Part shown: positions 21,940-33,929 of the stretch, in pieces
Layout of the letters: each line of letters opens with the position of its first letter
How positions within the stretch are numbered: the stretch's first letter is position 1
DNA from: Stictocephala bisonia
Lineage: Eukaryota; Arthropoda; Insecta; Hemiptera; Membracidae
DNA: 64,000 bases
Reading direction: 5' to 3'
Assembly (NCBI GenBank): GCA_035578905.1
Contig: JAQJVL010000415.1
Span: 526,501-590,500, forward strand
Made by a program: the position numbers and the translations under genes
The notes under the pieces: model-generated
The model's database searches: none
What the model was told of the DNA's origin: nothing
What the model saw: the letters and a program-made list of their open reading frames with translations, nothing else

Positions 21940-23700
21940 GATGATCTCCCACTAGAAGTGCAGTTGCACCGTGGTCGTCTAGTTTTGGCCTCATTTATTA
22001 AAGTACTCTTCAATTGTGTACAATGGCCTCTTCAACAAGTAGTCTCTCAAAGTCATCTTGAACTTATCTTCATCTTCAATCGCCCTTATGTTGCCTGGGA
22101 CATTATTGTAGATTTTCACACATCTGTATTTTGGTCCATTTTGTGCCAAGGATGATGACACTTGAGGTACATGGATGTGGTCTCTCTGCCTTGTTTGGTA
22201 CTGATGAACTTCTTTATTTCTAATAAAAATATCTGGCTTCCTTTTCACCATGACTGCTGATTCCAATACAAAAAGTGCTGGTAGGGTAAGTATATTCAGC
22301 TGTAAAAACAATGGTGAACAGTGTGCCAAATAAGGTGCTTTGCAAATCATCCTCACAATGCGTTTCTGCAGTAAAAACACACGTTCAGCATGTGGACTTC
22401 CTCCACAAATTACAATGCCATACTTCAAAATGCTATGAAAACAACCATGGTAAACCTTCATCAACACTTCACGCTCCATCACACATACAAGCCTGCGAAC
22501 CATATAGCACACAGCGGTGAGCCTTGAACATACTATCTCTATATGTTGCTGCCATCTTAAATTACTACTTATAGAAATTCCAAGGTATTTTACTGAATCC
22601 TTCACTGCAATGCTGGTTCCATCCAGTCTAAGTAGTGGTGAACAGTCAGGTTTCTTCTGATTGTAAAATGTTAATGCATTTGTCTTACCCTTGTTTAGCT
22701 AAAGCTTATTCTCTTTACACCATTCCTGCATCTCCATCAATCCTCTCTGTCCCCTATCTCTTAGCGACTCGGAGTCACCATGAATAAGATGGCTCACATC
22801 ATCGGCAAACAACCACACTTTCCCCTCTGCTATCGATCTTGGCAGGTCATTCACGTACAGCAGAAATAAAACGGGTCCCAGGTTTGAGCCTTGTGGTACT
22901 CCGGTGTTTAGAGCAGGAGAAATAGTTGAACGATAATGTCTTGTGAGACCATCAGATCCTGTGTAGCGAATATTAACCACCTGAAAGCGATCTAACAAAT
23001 AGGAGTTTATCCATTTCAATGATTTTCCATCGATTCCCAAGGCATTTAATTTCCTGAACAGCTTCTTATGTGAAATGAGGTCAAAAGCCTTTGTCATGTC
23101 GTAAAAAATACATAAGGATTCACTTAACGTATCCACACTGTCGTACAATGTTATTAAAAGTTCAAATATGGCATCTATAGTAGAGAAATGTTTCCTAAAT
23201 CCATATTGCTGGCTAGATAACATTTGTTTATTTTTTATAAAAAGATTAAGTCGTTTCAAGAAAATCATTTCAAAGATTTTTGAAAAAACACTTTGCACAG
23301 CCACAGGCCTGTAGTTTTTTACCTGGTCCCTTTCATTGTTCTTTGGAATCGGCACAACTTTTGACGTTTTAATCCTACCAGGAAAGAGACCTGTTTTAAA
23401 AGATTTATTTATAATTACTGTAAGTGGCTTAGCTATAACTTCTTTGCAGTGTTTCAATAAACTACAGGGAACATCATCTATTCCTGTACTAGCTTTAGAG
23501 CTCACCTTGTCGATAACACAATGCACCTCCTGCACCGTGGCAGGCCACAAGAAAAATTCCCCCACAGAACCACACGAGTCAGCCTCATCCAGGTCATCTT
23601 CAATCAACCTCCTCAAGAGATTTAAACACATTTCACCACAATTTCAACTAAAAATTGTATTTTCAGATGTGGCAATAAAGTGTACAGGAGGTAGTTCTAA
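21940..23700 (-). mobile_element. 5'-truncated Jockey/CR1-like LINE, intron 1
   Basis: The minus-strand element has an almost continuous reverse transcriptase (23631-21991). The 5' end near 23700 is cut within the linker between endonuclease and reverse transcriptase. Its 3' end lies within about 50 bp of the final stop, so most of the 3' untranslated region is missing or very short. Confidence 0.75.
21991..23631 (-). pseudogene. LINE reverse transcriptase with one internal stop
   Basis: The first segment (23631-22699, 310 codons) has ASTGIDDVPCSLLK, KVVPIPKNNERDQVKNYRPV, YGFRKHFSTIDA, YDMTKAFDLISH, TGVPQGSNLGPVLF and the catalytic FADD. A TAG at about 22699 ends it. The same frame continues, with the second segment (22605-21991) carrying KYLGISISSNLRW, 'YHGCFHSILKYGIVICGGS' and the C-terminal 'RDYLLKRPLYTIEEYF'. 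Apart from the stop it appears full length from the palm onward, so decay has been slight. Confidence 0.87.
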
Positions 23701-24689
23701 ACGTGCAATAAACCTGGTATAGTCGCAGGACTCACAAATTTGTGATCTCCCAGCTACGGCAGCTACCACAGAAAATAAAAAAAAGCCTAATTCAAAATAA
23801 TACCTTTTGTAGGCCTACTGTAATTTTATTTGGTAGGAATATGTCCAGAAATATATACATGCTATCGTAAAATATACCAATCATAAAATAAAAAATTGTT
23901 TCGCACAAGAGTATATAGTATAAATATTTATTAATTAATTTTCATCAACCCTCCAATTGATGATTTACCCCTTGCACATGAACATTATTTTACCTTATTT
24001 TAAAGTAACGCTTAATTATAAGTGTTAACACTATTTTATTGAAGATGTACAATTCTTATGAAAAGTAAAAATATACATCAAGCCTAACGTTTTTAACAGT
24101 TTAGTTGAACCATTAAGAAGAAATAGTGCATGTCATTTATGATACAATAATGACTACAACTAAATAATTGAAATTTAGAAAACAAAGAAAAAGGGCGATT
24201 AAGTGATTAAAATCAATGTGCTTGGGTGGAGTGACAGATTGAGGATATTTCCGTTATACGTGTGTGTAAAGGCAGGAGACAATGCTGCGCCCATGCTCGT
24301 TTTGATTTGCTGCCCTGTCCCGTTTCATTCATTGAAGAATTACAATTATAATAGGCTGAGGTTGTTAGCTTAAGATCTGTATAACATTTTAGTTGATGTA
24401 ATTTCGCAAGTTGATGCTGCACTCTAGCAGACGTTTTTCGGAACTCCTTTACATTATCGACAGAAATATTTCATTTGGGATTTATTAGTTAACTGGGTTT
24501 TTAGGCAAAGTTGAGGCTGGGTATATATCCGTTTGCCGCATACGAAGGGTTAAATCACTTCAGGGATATGGCAATTTTAGGTATTTTGTAAGGTATTTTA
24601 GGTATTGTTAACTTTAATAATTTTCAAACAATATAAAAAAGTGTTTAAATACCATGTATTATTTATCAAACTGTTCACAAAAGTATGCT
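23701..24689. other. No gene seen
   Basis: AT-rich intronic sequence. A 69-codon minus-strand frame (24422-24213) has no recognisable feature. Confidence 0.4.
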
Positions 24690-24780
24690 CGGTTATTATG
24701 CACTTTCTAGATGCCTCTGAAAATACAATTTATTGTTGAAAAAATGTTTAAATATGAGTTTATAATTCTTGTTTATAACT
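24690..24780 (+). repeat. Fragment of the 17.0-kb repeat module
   Basis: The string 'ttattatgcactttctagatgcctctgaaaat' is a direct-orientation match to 17021-17052. It lies just before the next LINE. Confidence 0.55.
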
Positions 24781-26840
24781 GCAACAATGCGAGATTTGAT
24801 AAAACCCACCGGGCACAGGATGGAGAGGGACACGGTTACTGCAGTCATTTAAACTCATTAAGAAAGAAAACACCTAGATTAGAACAAAACATCACTCTTA
24901 AAGTAGATAATGTAGTTGTAAGTAATCCTGATGCCATAAGTAATATTTTTAATGATTTTTTCTCCAATCTTCCACATTGTAACCCTTTTGTTGATAGTAG
25001 TAGTTTCTCTTGTAACAGTGTGAGTCAAACAACTTTTGAACTTTATAGGTTTCCACCCATTGATAGAAAAGCGCTTGTTAAAGTAATAACTTCATTACCA
25101 AATAAAAAGTCTACCGGCTATGACGGTATCTCAATGGAAATAGTAAAAACGTGTTATCCAGAGTTAATATAGATCCTTTACTTTTTCTGATAAACAATTC
25201 AATAGAAAAAGGTGAATTCCCAGAAGCAGCTAAAATGGCTCTGATCAAGCCAATTTTTAAAAAAGAAGATCCCCATTCGCCTGAGTACTACCGCCCTATC
25301 TCACTCCTCCCATCAATATCAAAGATCTTGGAGAAAGTCGTATGTCTTACACTGGTTGATTATCTGGGCGTTCACTCAATCCTTTTCAAAAATCAATTTG
25401 GTTACCAGAAGCATAAGTCCACCAAACTGGCATTGGTTAAATTCATTAATTCATGCATCGACGCCCTTGACGGTGGCGAGACAGCCATGGGCTGTTTCAT
25501 CGACCTGTCCAGGGCGTTCGATTGCGTCTCTCATCAGATTCTTCTAAAAAAGTTAGCTGCCATAGGTATCAAAGGGACAGCACTTAGCTGGATTAGCTCA
25601 TATCTTTCTAATAGACTTCACAAAACCAAAATAGACTTCATTGATAAAAACGGCATCAAGAAAACTTCTTACTCAAATCCAAAGGTAGCTTCATTTGGCG
25701 TTCCACAAGGCTCAATATTAGGGCCAATCTTGTTTCTCCTTTATATTAACGACATTTCAAACTTCTTACCTGGTAACCTTTTTTCAATTTTTGCAGATGA
25801 TACGTCAATCTTAAATTCCCACAGAAATCTCAATGTTCTAGAACAGGAAACTTTCTTCAATCTGAATATCCTTTCACAGTATTTTTCAGGCATTAATCTT
25901 CATATAAATTCCAAAAAAACACAATACATACATTTCATGACTGATCAGAAAAGAAACCGTCTTGTCAAAACAGGAACCATCCTTCCGTCTGTAGTACTTG
26001 ACGAAACGATCATTGAAGAAACCCAGTATGTCGATTATTTGGGAGTGAGATTGGACGGTGGTCTCAGGTGGAGTGAACATATCGATAAACTTGCTAAACA
26101 GCTAGCTACATACATTTTTATTCTGAAAAATATATCCTCGTTAAAAAACATATCACTGTCTAAACTGGTGTACTTTGGCTTGATCGAGAGTCTGGTTAGG
26201 TACTCAATCATCCTTTGGGGTTCCTCTAGTATTAGTAATTTAAATAGGATTTTTGTCCTTCAGAAAAGAGCAATTAGATGTATGTTGAAACTTAGACCTA
26301 GTGACTCATGTTTTGAGCATTTCAGAGAACTGCAAATTTTAACTGTACCTAGCTTAACTGTACATATATTTTAACTGTACATATATTTTACATCTATATG
26401 TTTGAAACAATAGTCTATGTAAAAGAACACAAACAAATTACTGCTCATCAGCATTCTTACAATACCAGAAATCATAATTTTAATCCTTCTGTATATCATA
26501 ATCGTAAGCTCTTTGAAAGAAAGCCGGATTACATAGGTCTCAACCTACTTAAACAACTTCCTCCTAACATAGCCCAGATTAATAACATAAAAAAGTTTAA
26601 ATATGAGCTCAAAAATTATCTTGTAGACCAGTGTTTCTATCAGATTCCACCTTGCCTAACCTGACTCTCATTCCTGCATTGGTTACAACCAACCCTACCC
26701 CCTCCTGATTATCTCTGCCATGAAGACAAGCATCAAGAAGATGTGCCTAACATGAGAAGAGGAAAAAAAAAAGAATGACTGGTCCTATGCCAAGTGGTCA
26801 ATCAGGACGACGTGGGGTATGTATGTATGTATGTATACAC
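24781..26840 (+). mobile_element. CR1-like LINE with (ATGT)n tail
   Basis: The insertion is 5'-truncated in the linker before the reverse transcriptase. It has a short 3' untranslated region (26665-26815) and ends in 'tatgtatgtatgtatgtata' (26817-26838), a short-repeat tail of the CR1 kind. It lies in intron 1 of mRpS18B, sense to the gene. Confidence 0.8.
24795..26664 (+). pseudogene. LINE reverse transcriptase, frameshifted
   Basis: The first segment ends at 25172 (linker, SLPNKKSTGYDGISMEIVK). The second (25151-26374) has FKKEDPHSPEYYRPISLLPS, QFGYQKHKSTKLAL, IDLSRAFDCVSH, FGVPQGSILGPILF and the catalytic FADDTSIL. The change of frame at about 25150-25172 is the first break. A direct duplication of 'aactgtacatatatttt' at 26340-26380 makes the second break. 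The end (26398-26664) resumes with QHSYNTRNHN and KYELKNYLVDQCFYQI. All palm motifs are intact. Confidence 0.88.
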
Positions 26841-27479
26841 AAGCAAACACTCAAATACATTACAATTTAAAGAATAAACATAGGCCTACAACTAGAGTGT
26901 GTTTATATTCAATCAGGGGCTCAAGGTCAGGATATGTTATTCCCTCTACCACCGCCAAGCACTCCCCTGCCACACCATTCCTCACTACCCGAGCGAAACA
27001 CCAGTTCTAAATATTAGATCTATCACAGAATTAACATAAAAACCCTAATTAATTATTACATAAATATACATTACATGGTCGAATTTCATAACAATCGGTC
27101 CAGAAATAAGTGAGTTGAAATTATGTCCCTACTATAACAAGGAAGCCTACTATATTTGATTGCACAAAATATTAAAACATAAGCCTAGACTTATACCTTT
27201 GTTCATAAATTAAAACCAATAAACAATAATTAACCCCTTAAACTTAATCACTTAACTCGGCCTGACCAAGTTTTAAAACTTGTCGGTGAGGCCCAATGGT
27301 AAAAAAGTACATCCACACTTTTTAACTTTCATTATGCTTAAGTAATAAACATTATTATAATGTGTGTTGAGTTCATTTTTTTTCAATAAGACGTATGTAA
27401 ATTGAAAAGTGAAACATTTCATATTATTCAGTTGAAATACTATATATAGAGATATTCGTATTACAATTTCATTAATGAA
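26841..27479. other. Degenerate repeat debris
   Basis: No gene. The piece 'gaatttcataacaatcggtccagaaataagtgag' (27077-27110) has the look of an RTE-type LINE 3' region widespread in insects. This is a judgement from general resemblance. Confidence 0.3.
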
Positions 27480-27940
27480 GAGACTTACTTTTCTTGTAGT
27501 AATTTGTATGTTTTCTTCCTCTTCACTTCCACTTAGCCGATCACTTTCGCTGTTGCTGTCACTGTCATACCCAAGGTTTATTACAATGGGTTGTGTATTG
27601 TCATCTCTAATTCCCTCCTAAACCAAATCTTGTTCTTGCAGTTTTTCTGCATGTCTGAAACACTTCTCCCATTCATTTACAGTTAGGTTGCTGAGTGCTT
27701 CATCGAGAATCCATCTTGCATTTTAAATGTTTTATGTTTCTGGGCAACTTCTGCCTTCACTTGAGCCCATATGAGTTTGATAGGATTGTACTGACAGTGA
27801 TACGGTGGAAAACGAATCACTTCATGACCCTTTTCATTTGCAGTCATATCAAGCTCATGCTGTTTGTTGAATATGTACTTATGGGCAGCTACAACAGCAA
27901 GCAGCTCGGATACAGTGTGGTTTGGGTTTTGGTTTAACCG
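27480..27940 (-). pseudogene. IS630/Tc1-type DDE transposase C-terminus
   Basis: On the minus strand a frame reads GHEVIRFPPYHCQYNPIKLI then WAQVKAEVAQKHKTF. The block 'RFPPYHC.YNPI.LIWAQVK' is the last catalytic region of DDE_3-type transposases, in which the Asn-Pro-Ile-Glu box usually supplies the third acidic residue. Here Glu is Lys (NPIKLIW), so the catalytic residue is lost. An acidic Ser/Asp/Glu-rich end follows near 27520-27560. The rest of the transposase is absent and there are stops and frame changes. Confidence 0.7.
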
Positions 27941-28235
27941 TTATTCGCCAACCACTATATTATATCTGCTTTTTTACTTTTTCTATAAAGTATTTTTTTC
28001 TTTTAACTCAGAGTGGTAGCATATCAATAAACGAAGAAGTAAATACTTCACTGGTGATTTCCTTTTCTTCAAGGGTGGATTCCTCTTTCAAGAGTGTACT
28101 CTGACAACGTTTATGTGCAAGTAACGTACATTTACCTTTTCCTAAATATGTATCATACAAATTTAAGTTTTAAACAGTATAGCAGTCAATAGTATCAATA
28201 TGACTGCTATCTAAATTATTTAAAATGTCTTTTAG

Positions 28236-28398
28236 GAGGTTAGTGTGCCTTCACATTCTCGTGTTCTTCCTAATTCTCGAGCATTCTGTCAAGAAACTGA
28301 AGTAAGTGAAGAGGAATCAAAAAGGATTATTGATCCATCAAAGGACAGATCGAAAGTCATCCCAGTTGAAGTTAGTGTCAAATATTTACAAAGTTTGG
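28236..28398 (+). CDS. mRpS18B: mRpS18B (mS40), exon 2
   Basis: The exon is bounded by 'tgtcttttag' and 'gtaagtt' and encodes 54 codons plus one base (phase 1 donor). It ends with KVIPVEVSVKYLQSL; the split codon G|CA gives Ala before YKTTYG in exon 3. The acidic run EVSEEESKRIIDPSKDRS is a linker between the presequence and the conserved ribosomal domain. The joined frame is open and exactly in phase with exon 3, which confirms both boundaries. Intron 2, about 10.1 kb, holds a LINE and the nested Gypsy/Tigger stack. Confidence 0.8.
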
Positions 28399-28564
28399 GT
28401 AAGTTACTTTTTTATTATTATTATTTATTTCATTTTCCTTTAGTTTAATGTTACTACAGTTACATTTCAAATTTAGATTAGAAATATATAAATGTTGGCA
28501 GCTGCTCTTATTTACTGTAGGTTGCTTCATCATGAATATTATTAAACTTATTTATTTAATAAAA

Positions 28565-29595
28565 GTTTATCTCGGTCATGAAGAAAGCCCTCTTAGACAG
28601 CTGAAAAATTAGTCTGCCACAGGGGTCTGTACTTGCTACAATTTTATTCAATGTGTATACAGCTGTCATCCCAATCACAAAGTCCAGAAAAATATTGTAT
28701 GCAGTTTGCTTTAGCTTACCAACACAAGGTCTTCACTGCTATTGAAGAAACGCTCACAAATGATCTTGCAAACTTCGAAGAATATTTTAGAACCTGGAAG
28801 CTAAATCCTAACCTATCAAAATTGCAGTGGCCTGCTTCCGCCTAAGTAACCAACTAGCTAATCGAAAACTAAACATCTTTCTAAATGGTGTTATATCTCA
28901 CCACAATAATCATCCACAGTACCTGGGAGTAACATAATCTTATGTTACTCTCAGGTACGATTTCGATTGCTGACGTTTAAAAGCCATCTTTAAAAAACAG
29001 CAGCTAAAATTAAAACCAGGGAAAATGTACTACTTCTATTGCTGGAACAACTTGGGGAGCGTACTACGTCACTGGTTTATTCATCTGCTGAATACAGTAC
29101 TCTCGTATGGCTAAATAGCGCACATACTTAAGTGATTGATGTCCAACTTAATAGAGCCACAAGAGCTATAAGTGGCACTCTTAAGGCAGCATCGCTTTCT
29201 TGGCTTCTGGTGCTGTGCAATATAGCCCCTCCAGAAATAAGACGTCAGGAGGCAATTTTGAAAGAATTCAATAAGATCTTGAATGCACCATACATCCCAA
29301 TTATACAGGATCTTCCACGTCAGAACGGTCGCTTAAAATCTGGAAACTCACCTCCAGTTGACCAGATCAAATTTCTCGCCCAATACTAGCTGGGCCATAG
29401 AGCGGAACAGTTTTTATGGACGAAATAAATTCCTTATTAACGATCCATTTATGTCTGTAATGGACACTGTTGAATCGGTTCCTGGCGTGGGTCTTCTAAC
29501 AAGTGTGGGCAGATGTTTTTCCGAATGCAGTGGCTTCTTGCAAGTGCTTTCATGCGAGTCATACCCAAATGGCCAGTGTGGAGCTCTTTAAGAAC
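28565..29595 (+). pseudogene. Heavily decayed LINE reverse transcriptase, intron 2
   Basis: Read across frames, the + strand gives the palm motif ('LPQGSV.ATILFNVYTA'), a finger/thumb region ('TWKLNPNLSK', 'PQYLGVT'), 'RATRAISGTLKAASLSWLLV' and a Cys-rich end near 29500. Many stops and small indels separate the pieces, so the copy is old. It is a Jockey-superfamily protein, different from the other LINEs here. It starts about 170 bp after exon 2 of mRpS18B. Confidence 0.7.
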
Positions 29596-29985
29596 TTTGT
29601 TACGGGGAGATTCTGGTATCATAATTTTCCACCCTTAAATATGTATCCGTCTTGAAGTGTTAGTTCATTATCATGGAAGGATAGTTAACTATCAGATTCT
29701 ACAGGTGTTAAACAAAGGCCAAAATGTTGAAAAGTTTAGGTAAGTAACTATCCTTCCTTGTTTCTTCAGCAATGACTTTAGAATCAACTTGCAGAGTTTC
29801 TAAGTGATTCACTTGAAATTAAGTATGGTCATCTTCCACATTGCCTGTTGTTTGTTCAAATGGAAATCGGAATAAATAATCTGCATTACAATGTGCATTA
29901 GTGTTCCTGAACTCGATGGTACAGTCAAACCCAGAAAGGAAATGAGCGTAATTGAATAATCAAGTAGCTGATATTGTTGGCAGTG
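29592..29985 (-). pseudogene. Gypsy element B, RNase H-integrase linker
   Basis: The minus strand reads GFDCTIEFRNTNAHCNADYL then FRFP, the end of the Gypsy RNase H region, then 'LETLQVDSKVIAEETRKDSY' leading into the zinc-binding integrase part. It belongs to the same broken element as the reverse transcriptase at 36.5-37.5 kb. The two are separated by Gypsy element A. Confidence 0.7.
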
Positions 29986-30462
29986 TTTTATCGAGATCTT
30001 AGTTCTCTTCCACTGAAAAGTCTTGCCGGAGTTGATCCCGTCGTTGTGTGTGGTGTTCTGCTGTAGGCAAACAGAAATGTAATCATAGCTTGGTGCACGT
30101 TGTTATTGTTAAAAAGGGCAATCTTTAAAGCCTGTTTTATTGTTTGTACATTACGTTTAGATTGTCCGTTGGTAGATGGGTGATACGGAGCAGTGAATTT
30201 CTGTTTTATACCACACCCCCGACAAAACTGAGTAAACTCTTGGCTAGTAAAACACGTGCCATTATCAGATACCAATACTTTCGGAAGGCCATGAGATGCA
30301 AAGAATTCCATTAGGTGTTGTTTTGTCACTGGCAATGTGATTGTAGGATGTCTGAAAAACCTCTAACCATTTACTGTAAGCGTCGACTATCACCAGATAG
30401 TATTTCCCCTTAAAAGGCCCTGCATAGTCAATATGCACCCGATCCATTGAATTTTCAAGGTA

Positions 30463-32976
30463 CAGTAAAACCTCCTTAATCCGGCATTCTATAGTCCGGA
30501 ATTGTCTATAAACCGGCATCAACGGCAATAGACAAAAATTATAGAATTGCCTTCACAATGAACATTTTAAAGTGAGCAACTCGACAGCTACCGCCGACAC
30601 TCAAGCCACAAAGCGTCATGCTTTGAGCAGTAAACCTGAGTAAGCTAACAATCGTGACTGCTCGGCAAATCTCGGATCCACTTGTCTCACGGCATTCACT
30701 TCACTCTTCAATCCGCGTCTGCAGTACAGTGGAACGCCAAACGCCAAACACCACGCCATTTTTGTTGTTCTATCACCCTGAGTAGTGCGCAGTAAAGTAC
30801 TGTACGTAAGTGAGTGAAGCTTGTTTAATTTTATTGTTTAAATTTACTTATTCTATACTGTACTGTATTTACATACGTACTGAAAAGTGAGTGTGTTTTA
30901 GTGGAAACAATTTCGTACTTTAGGCTACTGTACGATTGAACTGTACAGTATTAGACTGCTTGATTACTTATTGTGTTGATATACAGTGTTTTTCTGTAAA
31001 TATACTGTACCATGTTTTCAAAATTGTAAAAAAATGTCGGCAAGAAGCCTACACAGAAACGGAAGCATGTAACCCTAAATATTAAGCAAAAATTAGAAAT
31101 AATTGCAAAATTAGATCGAGGTGAAAATCGTAATGCTATTATTGAAGAATATAATGTTGGTTCATCAACCATCTATGTATAAGGAACCAAAGAGCCAAAC
31201 TTGAAGCATTTGTTTCAAAAACGGAAACAACTAAAGCCGTTGAAACGAGACAACAAAGAAACCAAAAAGCGAAAATCTCGATAGCGCTCTTTACACATGG
31301 TTTTCAGCCAAGAGGTCAGAAGGCAAACCTGTTACCGGACCTATGCTAATTGAAAAAGCGAAACTCTTTGAGCAAGAATTGAATCTTGAGGAGGATAAAT
31401 GTACATTTTCAAGTGGTTGGCTACATAAATTTAAGGTTAGGCATGGGATCCGAAAGTTAGATTTTTCAGGAGAAGCTAAGTCTGCTGATGAAGTTGCTGC
31501 AAATGAGTTTAAAATATTTTTTCAAGATTTTGTTGAAAAAATGACTTGAATCCATTCCAGGTGTACAATGCAAATGAAACTGGCTTGTTATGGCGCTGTT
31601 TGCCTAACTCCACTTTAGCGGGTCATGACGAAAAAGTGCCAAAGGTTTTAAAATAAATAAAGACAGGTTGACAGTCTTGTGCTGTGGGAATGCGTCTGGT
31701 GATCATAAACTTAAACTGTTCGTAATAGGCAAATACAAAAAACCCAGAGCATTTAAGGGCCTTACTCATCTACCAGTGCATTATGCAGCTCAAAGTAATG
31801 CTTGGATGAGTGCAGAACTGTTCAAAGACTGGTTTTTTCACCAGTTTGTACCATCAGTAAAATCTTATTTTGTCAGTTTGGGAAAACCAGAAGAAACAAA
31901 CGCCGTTCTTTTGCTAGACAACTGTAGGGCACATCCCTCTGCCAATGAACTTACTTATGGTAATATTTCTGTCATGTACCTTCCCCCAAATGTCACGCCT
32001 TTAATTCAGCCCATGGACCAAGGCGTCATTCAAAACTTTAAATGCAAGTACAGAGGCTCATTCATACAAGAATTGGTTGTCTCCGAGTCCAGTGTTAAGG
32101 ACTTTCAAGCCAAGTTTAACATAAAAGATGCAATTTTTACTGCAGCTTTGTCATGGAATGATGTTCAGAATGAAACAGTTAAAAGATCATGGAGGAAACT
32201 CTGGCCAGGTGTTATGAACAATGACGATGTTCCTAATGAGAATGATCCTATTGAAGATGATGAAGACGTAGGCCTACAAATTAATCTGGTAGAGATTAGA
32301 GAAAAAACTAGTGAAATGAGTGAGCTGAGAAATATTCCAAGCACCGAAATCGTTGAGTGGTTAGAGATTGATAAAGACCTCTCACCATTTGAAGAAATCA
32401 GTGATGAATCCATAGTTCAAAGTGTTCTGAATCAAAAACCAGTTCAGGACGAATCAGAAAGTGACGATGAAGAAGTCTCCGGAACAAAAGTTGTGTCTTG
32501 GAACGAAGCAAGTGAAGCAATCAATACGTTTGTAAAATATGCTGAGTCAAATAAACAATACAGTATGTCCGAAGTTATGTACTTGCATATCATAAAAAAT
32601 GATTTTTTAAATAAAAAAAGTAGTTGTAAGAAGCAATTTGATATTAGATCTTTTTTCCAGCCATCTACCAGTGCTGTTGCAAAAAACCACAAATAGTACA
32701 GTACTGTACTGTATTTCATGTTGTATTCAAATTTATTTCATCGTGTATTGTACTTAAAAATTGCATTTCAATATTTCTCCTGTACTTATATATTGTTTTA
32801 TATTGTTTAAATAACCCATGTTTGAATAATAAATACATACAGTAAAAGTTTTTTGTGCAAATTGTGTTATTTTTATACGACTCCTGTATTTTTATAAATA
32901 ACCTCCATAGTCCGGAATTTTCTTTAATTTGGCAAGCGTCGAGTCCCAAACGTGCTGGATTAAAGAGGTTCTACTG
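30463..32976 (+). mobile_element. Tigger/pogo DNA transposon, full length, 2.5 kb
   Basis: The ends are inverted (CAGTAAAACCTCCTTAATCC on the left, GGATTAAAGAGGTTCTACTG on the right) and flanked by TA (30461-30462 and 32977-32978). These are the end sequences and target of the Tigger group of pogo-like elements. The element holds one decayed transposase gene. It sits in the integrase of Gypsy A, on the opposite strand, so it is younger than that element. A 500-bp derivative of the same family is at 55236-55735. Confidence 0.95.
31045..32696 (+). pseudogene. Tigger transposase, inactive
   Basis: The frames give a CENP-B-like HTH start (VTLNIKQKLEIIAKLDRG), the second HTH ('CTFSSGWLHKFKVRHGIRKL'), then the DDE core. 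The first catalytic motif reads [10 protein letters not shown] where the family has an Asp before ETGL (here Asn). The second Asp is present (LLLDNCRAHP) and so is the third (PMDQGVIQNFK). At least three stops or frameshifts lie before 31668; from there 342 codons are open, ending in an acidic tail and 'FDIRSFFQPST'. It is a decayed gene with a lost catalytic residue. Confidence 0.92.
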
Positions 32977-33330
32977 TATTCCCAAGAGTGTGACGTACAT
33001 TTTACCGGGTTATTTCTAAAAGTTTGGCATGGGATGCAATTCTTAATCATAGTCTCAATGTCATGATCAATACCTGGCCACCAAATAAAGCTTCTGGCCA
33101 ACTGTTTCGTTTTAACAATTCCTTGGTGACCTTCACGGAGCTCATTCAAAACTCTCTTACGAAGAATTCCTGGTATATAAACTCTTTGTCCACACAGGAT
33201 GCAATCACTTTGCAAGGTAAACTCAATGGAGGAATGTCCAAAATAACTGTCCTTTTTCTTCGTTCCATGTCTTAAAAAACTATACAGTTTAGCAACTTCT
33301 TCATCATTAACAAGCTTTCGTGCTATAAGT

Positions 33331-33929
33331 TCAGCAGTTACTGCAAGGGTATCTTAGTTCTGATTGAAAAATTTCTACTCCTGAAGCTTCAGTTGACAAA
33401 TTACACAGCATTGGATACCTGGAAAACGTGTCAACATTTAAATGTTCAGAGCTATTTCTGTATCTAATTTCATAATCAAAAGCCTGTAAATAAACTGCAT
33501 AATGCAACATGTGCATAGCTGATAGTTTCGGAAGTTCTTTACTTGGATGAAAAATCGACACCAGAGGTTTGTGATCGGTGATTAAAACAAACTTACGACC
33601 GTACAGATATGCGTAAAAACACTTGATCCTAAAATTAATGGAAAGGGCTTCCTTATCCACTTGACTGTATTTTTTTCAGTTTCTGTAAGTGTACGACTTG
33701 CATAAGCTATTGGACGCTCAGTACCTTCCGCCATCTTGTGAGAAATCACAGCTCCCAAACCAAACGGACTGGCATCTGTAGCTAGTATTAGTTCCTTTAC
33801 TGGGTCAAAGTGAACCAAAACTCTATCAGAAGCCAGCTCAGTTTTAATATTTTGAAATGCTAATTTGCAACTCTCAGTAAATACAAATTTGGCTCCTTTC
33901 TTGAGTAGTTCATAAAGGAGTGATGCCAT
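33331..33929 (-). pseudogene. Gypsy A RNase H
   Basis: Two overlapping frames give 'VLVHFDPVKELILATDASPF' then GLGAVISH (first Asp), 'SRTLTETEKN', then 'FYAYLYGRKFVLITDHKPLV' (TDHKPL box), and 'FDYEIRYRNSSEHLNVDTFSR'-like end. A frameshift near 33640 breaks it. It belongs between reverse transcriptase and integrase of element A. Confidence 0.85.

Larger units (their letters stand above)
29988..33215 (-). pseudogene. Gypsy A integrase, split by Tigger
   Basis: The upstream part (33215-32980) has the zinc-binding region 'ELREGHQGIVKTKQLARSFI', then WWPGIDHDIE and NCIPCQTF (HHCC finger). The rest resumes at about 30460 with 'MDRVHIDYAGPFKGKYYLVI', then the core D at 'VLVSDNGTCFTSQEF' and 'YHPSTNGQSKRNVQTIKQAL'. 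Thus the D,D,E residues (D in HIDYAGP, D in SDNG, and Lys in place of the usual Glu in GQSKR) are partly changed. Removing the Tigger and one TA copy restores the reading frame at the junction. Confidence 0.85.

Noticed and set aside
25356..25547. Second + strand frame inside the LINE
   Set aside because: Out-of-frame shadow of the reverse transcriptase.
32165..32719. Minus-strand frames opposite the Tigger transposase
   Set aside because: Shadows of the transposase, rich in Ser/Leu from the antisense of acidic codons.
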